From: an uncultured Prevotella sp.
GTDB lineage: Bacteria; Bacteroidota; Bacteroidia; Bacteroidales; Bacteroidaceae
Length of the DNA: 27,998 nt
Assembly (NCBI GenBank): GCA_900548195.1
Contig: URJQ01000019.1
Coordinates: forward strand, 1-27,998
Direction of reading: 5' to 3'
Below, in pieces: positions 23,990 through 27,998 of this stretch. Each line of letters opens with the position of its first letter. The stretch's first letter is position 1. The translations under genes and the position numbers were made by a program. Under the pieces are notes generated by a model. The model searched no databases. It saw nothing but the letters and a program-made list of their open reading frames with translations, and was not told the DNA's origin.

Positions 23990-26458
23990 TTATTCCTCAT
24001 CGTTGTCACCTGCATAGCCATAACCATAGCCTTTGCCATAACCATAGCCTTTGCCATAACCATAGCCCTTACCATAGCCATAACCATAACCATAGCTGCT
24101 GTGGGAGCTGGAAGTATCATTGAGAATGAGTGAAGCATTCTTGAATTTGCCATCTTTATAGTCAGCTTCAAGCTGTCCGAGGAGCTTTCTCTCGAAGAGA
24201 CCGGCACGCACCACGAAGATTGTCTTATCGACATACTTGCCGATGATTGCCGCATCAGCCATCATGTTGGCCGGTGGGCAGTCGATGATGATGACATCAA
24301 ACTCCTTGCGAAGTGACTCGATGAGCATTCCAAACTTAGGAGAAGAGAGCAGTTCGATAGGGTTTGGAGGCACAGTTCCTACAGGAAGGACGCTGACACC
24401 GTTGCCTGCCTCGATAGTACGGATGAGTCCGTGATAATCAGAGACGCAACCGGAAAGATAGTCAGAGAGTCCCTGTTCGGCTCCCGGCACGAGCTGTGAA
24501 GTAGTGGTATGGCGGAGGTCACCGTCGATAAGGATTACCTTCTTGTTGCGGATGGAAGTGATTGCGGAAAGGTTTGCCGCAATGAAAGACTTACCTGAAC
24601 CTGCATTATAGGAAGTGACCATATAGACAATAGAGCCTTTATCGCTGCCGGACATGAACTCCAGATTGGTAGCCACGATACGGAAAGCCTCATTGAGGAG
24701 ACCACGGTTGCCGTTCTTCACCACGATTGGCTTGGCTTCATGCTGTTTCTTCCAGAACTTGAGCTTGCTTACCGGAACATTGCGCCAATACTGTGGTATC
24801 TCTCCGAGGTAAGGAATGGAAACCACGCCGACGAGATCAGACTTGCCTCTGACTGTGGTGTTCATCATCTCACGGAGATACAAGATGGCGAAAGGAATGC
24901 CGAGACCGAGTACTATAGCTATAAGGAGGATGTTACGAGTAACAGGTGCTGTAGGAGAGTTATTGCCATGAGGTGCACTGATTACGCGAGTGTTGTATGC
25001 AGTGAATGCCTGACTAAGCTCATTCTCCTCACGTTTCTGGAGCAGGAAGAGGTAAAGACTCTCCTTTACCTTCTGCTGACGCTCTACAGAGAGGAGGTGC
25101 TTAGCCTGATTAGGGCTGGAAGCAATCTTCGATGTTGCGTCTCCAGCAAAACTGCGCTGAGATGAAATGCTATTGTTGAGAGCAAGAATCTCATTGTTGA
25201 CAGAAGTTATGATAGCTGAACGCATAGATGCGATACGGTTATCGAGTTCCACTGCGATAGGGTTTTTCTCGGAACTGTTAGCCACAATGTTGTTGCGCTG
25301 GAGAATAACATTATTGTATTCCGAGATCTGGGAATTGATATTGGCATTCTTCAAACCAGTGTTAGCCGGGAGCAACTGGAAATTATTCTTCTTGTTGACG
25401 AGATAATCGCGGATATACTGCGCCATATAGACCTGATTATTGAGCTCCAGCACCTGAACGTCTGCATCAGTAGAACGCTGCATATACATGGCATTAGCCT
25501 GGGCAATGTCCGTGATTCGGTTGGCAGACTTATAGGTCGAAATGTTACTGTCCACGTTTCCGAGTTCCTTTTCGATTACGATAAGACGCTCATTGATGAA
25601 TCTTGATGTGCTGACAGAGATGAGGTTACGATCCTGAATCCAGTTGTCATTATATACTGCAATAACTGTCTTGAGGACATCTACGCCACGCTGCTGTGAC
25701 ACATCGTTGTAAGTCATGTCGATAATCGTGGCATTCTTGTCGCTTACGTTTGCCTTAAAACAGGAAACGAAAGTCTTCTTGGCAGCCTCGACAGGAGTAC
25801 GTGTGACGTGTATGGTGCGACGCTCAGTGACAGAACCCTTACTCTTATTTGACTTCACTACCATTCTTCCCACAGGAGTGTGCAGCATCTTGTAGCCAAG
25901 AGTACCGCTTACTGTTCCCTCTACGCTTTCACCATTCTTTTTGAAGTTGGAAAGCGTGAAACTGTCATTATTTCCGAGGTCTATGTCAAATGAGAGTCTG
26001 GTCTCGTCAGGTACAGCAGGAAAATCAACTTTTACAGGAAGAGTCGTTCCATAGAGGCAGTCCTTATGGAATGCGCCGTCAGCATCATAATGCACATTGA
26101 GGGCAAGACGCTTGACCACACTGAGGGCAACGTCATTGGACTGCAATGTGAGCAATTCGTTATACACATTGGTTCTCGGAGCAGAGAGACCCATATCGCT
26201 GAACACCTGCGCCATATCGCTGTTGATAGACTTTCCCTTTGCATCCTCCTTGATGAGGACAGAAGTCTGCTGAGTGTATGACTTAGGGGTTCTGAGAAGA
26301 TAAACTACTGCCACCGAGAGACAAACCACGAGTGACAGGAGGAACCACTTCCACTTGCTCAGACAGAGATAAAAGAGATCCTTTACGGACATCTCATTGC
26401 CCTGTTGCGCAGTCTGTGGCTGCATTGGCTGTGCTGTTTCGTTCAGATTATTTTGCAT
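23990..26458 (-). CDS. Wzc-type chain-length regulator and BY-kinase
   Basis: This protein of about 822 aa is an inner-membrane polysaccharide co-polymerase fused to a bacterial tyrosine kinase. TM1 (KWKWFLLSLVVCLSVAVVYLL) and TM2 (ILLIAIVLGLGIPFAILYL) bracket a Wzz/GNVR periplasmic region with long coiled coils. The cytoplasmic kinase has Walker A AGSGKSF, Walker A' VILIDGDLRH and Walker B VIIIDCPP. The tail carries 11 tyrosines in GYGYGK repeats, the autophosphorylation cluster. The frame is open to 26509, but that codon is TTG. ATG 26500 and ATG 26458 (MQNNLNETAQ, A-rich context) are the realistic starts; 26458 is preferred. A possible internal -7 box TATTTTTG (26507-26514, minus) lies just upstream. 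Confidence 0.92.
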   Translation of the reverse strand: MQNNLNETAQPMQPQTAQQGNEMSVKDLFYLCLSKWKWFLLSLVVCLSVAVVYLLRTPKSYTQQTSVLIKEDAKGKSINSDMAQVFSDMGLSAPRTNVYNELLTLQSNDVALSVVKRLALNVHYDADGAFHKDCLYGTTLPVKVDFPAVPDETRLSFDIDLGNNDSFTLSNFKKNGESVEGTVSGTLGYKMLHTPVGRMVVKSNKSKGSVTERRTIHVTRTPVEAAKKTFVSCFKANVSDKNATIIDMTYNDVSQQRGVDVLKTVIAVYNDNWIQDRNLISVSTSRFINERLIVIEKELGNVDSNISTYKSANRITDIAQANAMYMQRSTDADVQVLELNNQVYMAQYIRDYLVNKKNNFQLLPANTGLKNANINSQISEYNNVILQRNNIVANSSEKNPIAVELDNRIASMRSAIITSVNNEILALNNSISSQRSFAGDATSKIASSPNQAKHLLSVERQQKVKESLYLFLLQKREENELSQAFTAYNTRVISAPHGNNSPTAPVTRNILLIAIVLGLGIPFAILYLREMMNTTVRGKSDLVGVVSIPYLGEIPQYWRNVPVSKLKFWKKQHEAKPIVVKNGNRGLLNEAFRIVATNLEFMSGSDKGSIVYMVTSYNAGSGKSFIAANLSAITSIRNKKVILIDGDLRHTTTSQLVPGAEQGLSDYLSGCVSDYHGLIRTIEAGNGVSVLPVGTVPPNPIELLSSPKFGMLIESLRKEFDVIIIDCPPANMMADAAIIGKYVDKTIFVVRAGLFERKLLGQLEADYKDGKFKNASLILNDTSSSHSSYGYGYGYGKGYGYGKGYGYGKGYGYGYAGDNDEE
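24020..24097. repeat. 18-bp tandem repeat encoding the Wzc tyrosine tail
   Basis: Three 18-bp units (24020-24037, 24038-24055, 24056-24073) are identical or nearly so; the first two are exact copies. They are followed by 6-bp CCATA(G/A) repeats to about 24097. Each 18-bp unit encodes GYGYGK, so unit gain or loss would keep the frame and change the number of phosphorylatable tyrosines by two. Confidence 0.85.
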
Positions 26459-26562
26459 TTTAACTAATTGATTGCTTGTTTTATTGCGCAAGTACTTCAT
26501 GTGGGGCAAAAATAATTACGCACCGGAAATCACATGAAGGTTACGATTTATGCCATCAGACT

Positions 26563-27396
26563 CTACTTGATGATGAGAGCACTAATGGTAGTAAGAAGTG
26601 AAGCCACGGAAATCCAGAATGAAGGAGTCAATGCAGTATTGCCACTGACAAGGGATTCACGCTTGCGCTTAGGATTAGGATTCACATATACGATGTCATC
26701 CTGCTGGAGATAGTACGCAGGAGATTCCACAATATTCTGAGCAGAACAGAGGTTTACGGTGTAGATGCTCTGCTCATCACCGTCTTGGCGGATTACCATA
26801 ACATTCTCACGGACGCCATTGATAGTGAGGTCACCTGCTTCTGAGATGGCATCGAGGATGGTGAAATGGTCTTTCAAGATATTGATTCTGCCTGGACGAT
26901 TGACCTCACCAAGGACAGAGACGCCCATATTGACATATTCTACAGTCACGATAGGGTCATTGACGAGGCTTTCCTTGATGAGAGTTTTTCTGATGCTCTC
27001 TGCCACATCCTGACGAGTATAGCCTGCTGCTTTCACCTTTCCGATAACAGGAAACTCGATGGTGCCATCATCTGCCACGGTGTATGCAATAGGAGAAGAG
27101 GAATAAGTGGAACCTCGACCTGCCACTGTAAGAGGTGTTGCAGCAGCACCGATAGGTGTCGTAGTGCCTACAGTGGTGAGGGTAAAGAGAGCCTGAAGTG
27201 ATGGGTCTTTACTGTTTACGATAATGTTGACCTTGTCTTGTGGTTTCAAGCGGAATGAACGCTCCACAGGAAGCTTCAGAGCGCAGTTGTTTGCCACGTC
27301 CTGAAAGTAGCTCACGTTAGTCGGAGTACTACATGCTGAAAGCAATACAGTCATTAGTATCGCCATGATAGCAAAGGAATTAAATCGTTTTCTCAT
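26563..27396 (-). CDS. Wza-type polysaccharide export lipoprotein
   Basis: This 277-aa outer-membrane polysaccharide export protein starts at ATG 27396 (MRKRFNSFAIMAILMTVLLSAC), a lipoprotein signal with Cys22. The frame could extend to 27429 (MKIKYKHINTK), but that would put 11 extra residues before a complete signal peptide. The Poly_export domain (~45-130: LKPQDKVNIIVNSKDPSLQALF, GTIEFPVIGKVKAAG) is followed by an SLBB domain (~135-215: VSVLGEVNRPGRINI). A hydrophobic helix ends the protein (SFWISVASLLTTISALII), as the Wza pore helix does. It is the first gene of the cluster and would form the export channel served by Wzc downstream. Confidence 0.92.
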   Translation of the reverse strand: MRKRFNSFAIMAILMTVLLSACSTPTNVSYFQDVANNCALKLPVERSFRLKPQDKVNIIVNSKDPSLQALFTLTTVGTTTPIGAAATPLTVAGRGSTYSSSPIAYTVADDGTIEFPVIGKVKAAGYTRQDVAESIRKTLIKESLVNDPIVTVEYVNMGVSVLGEVNRPGRINILKDHFTILDAISEAGDLTINGVRENVMVIRQDGDEQSIYTVNLCSAQNIVESPAYYLQQDDIVYVNPNPKRKRESLVSGNTALTPSFWISVASLLTTISALIIK

Positions 27397-27558
27397 CTTA
27401 GTATTTATATGCTTATATTTTATTTTCAATAAAAGTAATGTAATGACAGCATGACAGCGGCTGGATTATTCACCGCCTAATCATCTCTATTTCAATAACA
27501 TACCTACCATACTACCGTTCTATTCTTTTTGTTATAGTCTATAATTATTGCAAAGTTA
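27397..27558 (-). promoter_or_regulatory. Promoter and long leader of the polysaccharide cluster
   Basis: TAACTTTG on the minus strand (27551-27558) is an exact -7 box. A -33 box is only approximate (GTTG at 27579-27582). Transcription would start near 27547, giving a leader of about 150 nt. The leader contains a direct repeat ATGACAGC twice (27443-27458) and a small GC-rich stem (GCGG 27457-27460 with CCGC 27473-27476). Confidence 0.55.
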
Positions 27559-27719
27559 GGAAAAAATACTCAATTTGCCAACATTTTCTACAAGAAAAAA
27601 TGCTTTGATTGCAAATAATTGATTTATAAGCATCAGAGAAATGATGTTTTATGATAATAAAATATCAATGGATAAAGATAAATAAAAACAGGCCATTGGT
27701 AGATGTTCTTGATGCTTTG

Positions 27720-27937
27720 CTCGACATTTACAGGTCGGTATTCCAAAATTACCAGGCAGCAAATACGAGGCTGGAAGCCTATACCGAGCGTAGCGAGAGT
27801 AACCCGGGACAGGGTCTCGGGACTAAACTCATAGGTCAAATGGCTGTCTGGAAGACAGTACCTTACGAGTGTAGGATATAGAATAACTGTCGTTTATGAC
27901 TTTTGCGTATTGGGTACTGTCTTCCAGACAGCCATTT
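27720..27937. repeat. Cluster of hairpins including a perfect 25-bp inverted repeat
   Basis: The main element is a perfect 25-bp inverted repeat, 27838-27862 with 27913-27937, around a 50-bp core. Each arm is itself a dyad, CTGTCT-GGA-AGACAG. Nearby are AGGCT-GGA-AGCCT (27768-27780) and a 7-bp stem CCCGGGA/TCTCGGG (27803-27821, one G-T pair). No convincing gene was found from 27560 to the right edge; small open frames here look accidental. The region lies upstream of the polysaccharide promoter and could be regulatory or a mobile-element remnant. Confidence 0.75.
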
Positions 27938-27998
27938 CTTAATTAGGGTGTCCAGTTAGATGTTCCGGAAAACAGAAGCTGAAATCACCCGTTAAGTT

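Noticed and set aside
26459..26509. Longer Wzc start at 26509.
   Set aside because: The codon is TTG and overlaps a possible -7 box. ATG codons at 26500 and 26458 are better.
27633..27881. Small open frames on both strands at the right edge.
   Set aside because: They run across hairpin-rich sequence; neither shows a signal peptide, domain or promoter.

Overview
The window looks like a chromosomal segment from a gut-type member of the Bacteroidales, most likely a Prevotella-like (Prevotellaceae) bacterium. The signs are moderate AT-richness, promoters of the Bacteroidetes form (TTTG about 20 bp before TANNTTTG), few Shine-Dalgarno sequences, a hybrid two-component system next to glycoside hydrolases, a fimbrillin-like lipoprotein, and a Bacteroidetes-style Wza/Wzc pair. 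No tRNA, rRNA, CRISPR array or complete insertion sequence was seen.

Layout. The left edge holds the first 17 codons of a minus-strand exported-protein gene, divergent from a plus-strand cluster of mtaB (tRNA ms2t6A methylthiotransferase), a family 2 glycosyltransferase and nth (endonuclease III), with gaps of 27-29 nt. A strong hairpin separates nth from the convergent gene for a membrane-bound Cache-HAMP-SpoIIE phosphatase, whose promoter almost touches its start codon. Next are rpsA (minus) and a divergent, exported UshA-type 5'-nucleotidase (plus). A repeat-rich 568-bp gap follows, then a carbohydrate unit on the plus strand: a 1291-aa hybrid two-component sensor/regulator (HTCS), a 1053-aa modular GH98 endo-glycanase and an 847-aa GH115 alpha-glucuronidase. 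Together these suggest a small regulated unit for substituted glucuronoxylan, with no SusC/SusD pair in view. After a strong terminator come minus-strand genes: a fimbrillin-like lipoprotein and, upstream of it, a surface-polysaccharide cluster read as wza (export lipoprotein), wzc (chain-length regulator/BY-kinase) and a PglF/CapD-type UDP-sugar 4,6-dehydratase. The right edge is non-coding and heavily structured.

The most unusual material is between the genes. A degenerate array with a strict 22-bp period lies behind the nucleotidase gene, and a related two-unit remnant lies in the opposite orientation behind GH115. Several gaps are built from simple words arranged as large inverted repeats (TTGTTTGG/CCAAACAA, GGTGGAATTAG/CTAATTCCACC, GAATGAAGA/TCTTCATTC). 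A word of the first kind also appears in frame inside the dehydratase gene, just before a conserved active-domain motif. The GH98 promoter carries an 11/12 dyad over its -33 box plus a 12-bp perfect palindrome, which are good candidates for HTCS operators. A perfect 25-bp inverted repeat lies about 280 bp upstream of the polysaccharide promoter.

All family assignments come from motifs read by eye. No database search was run.
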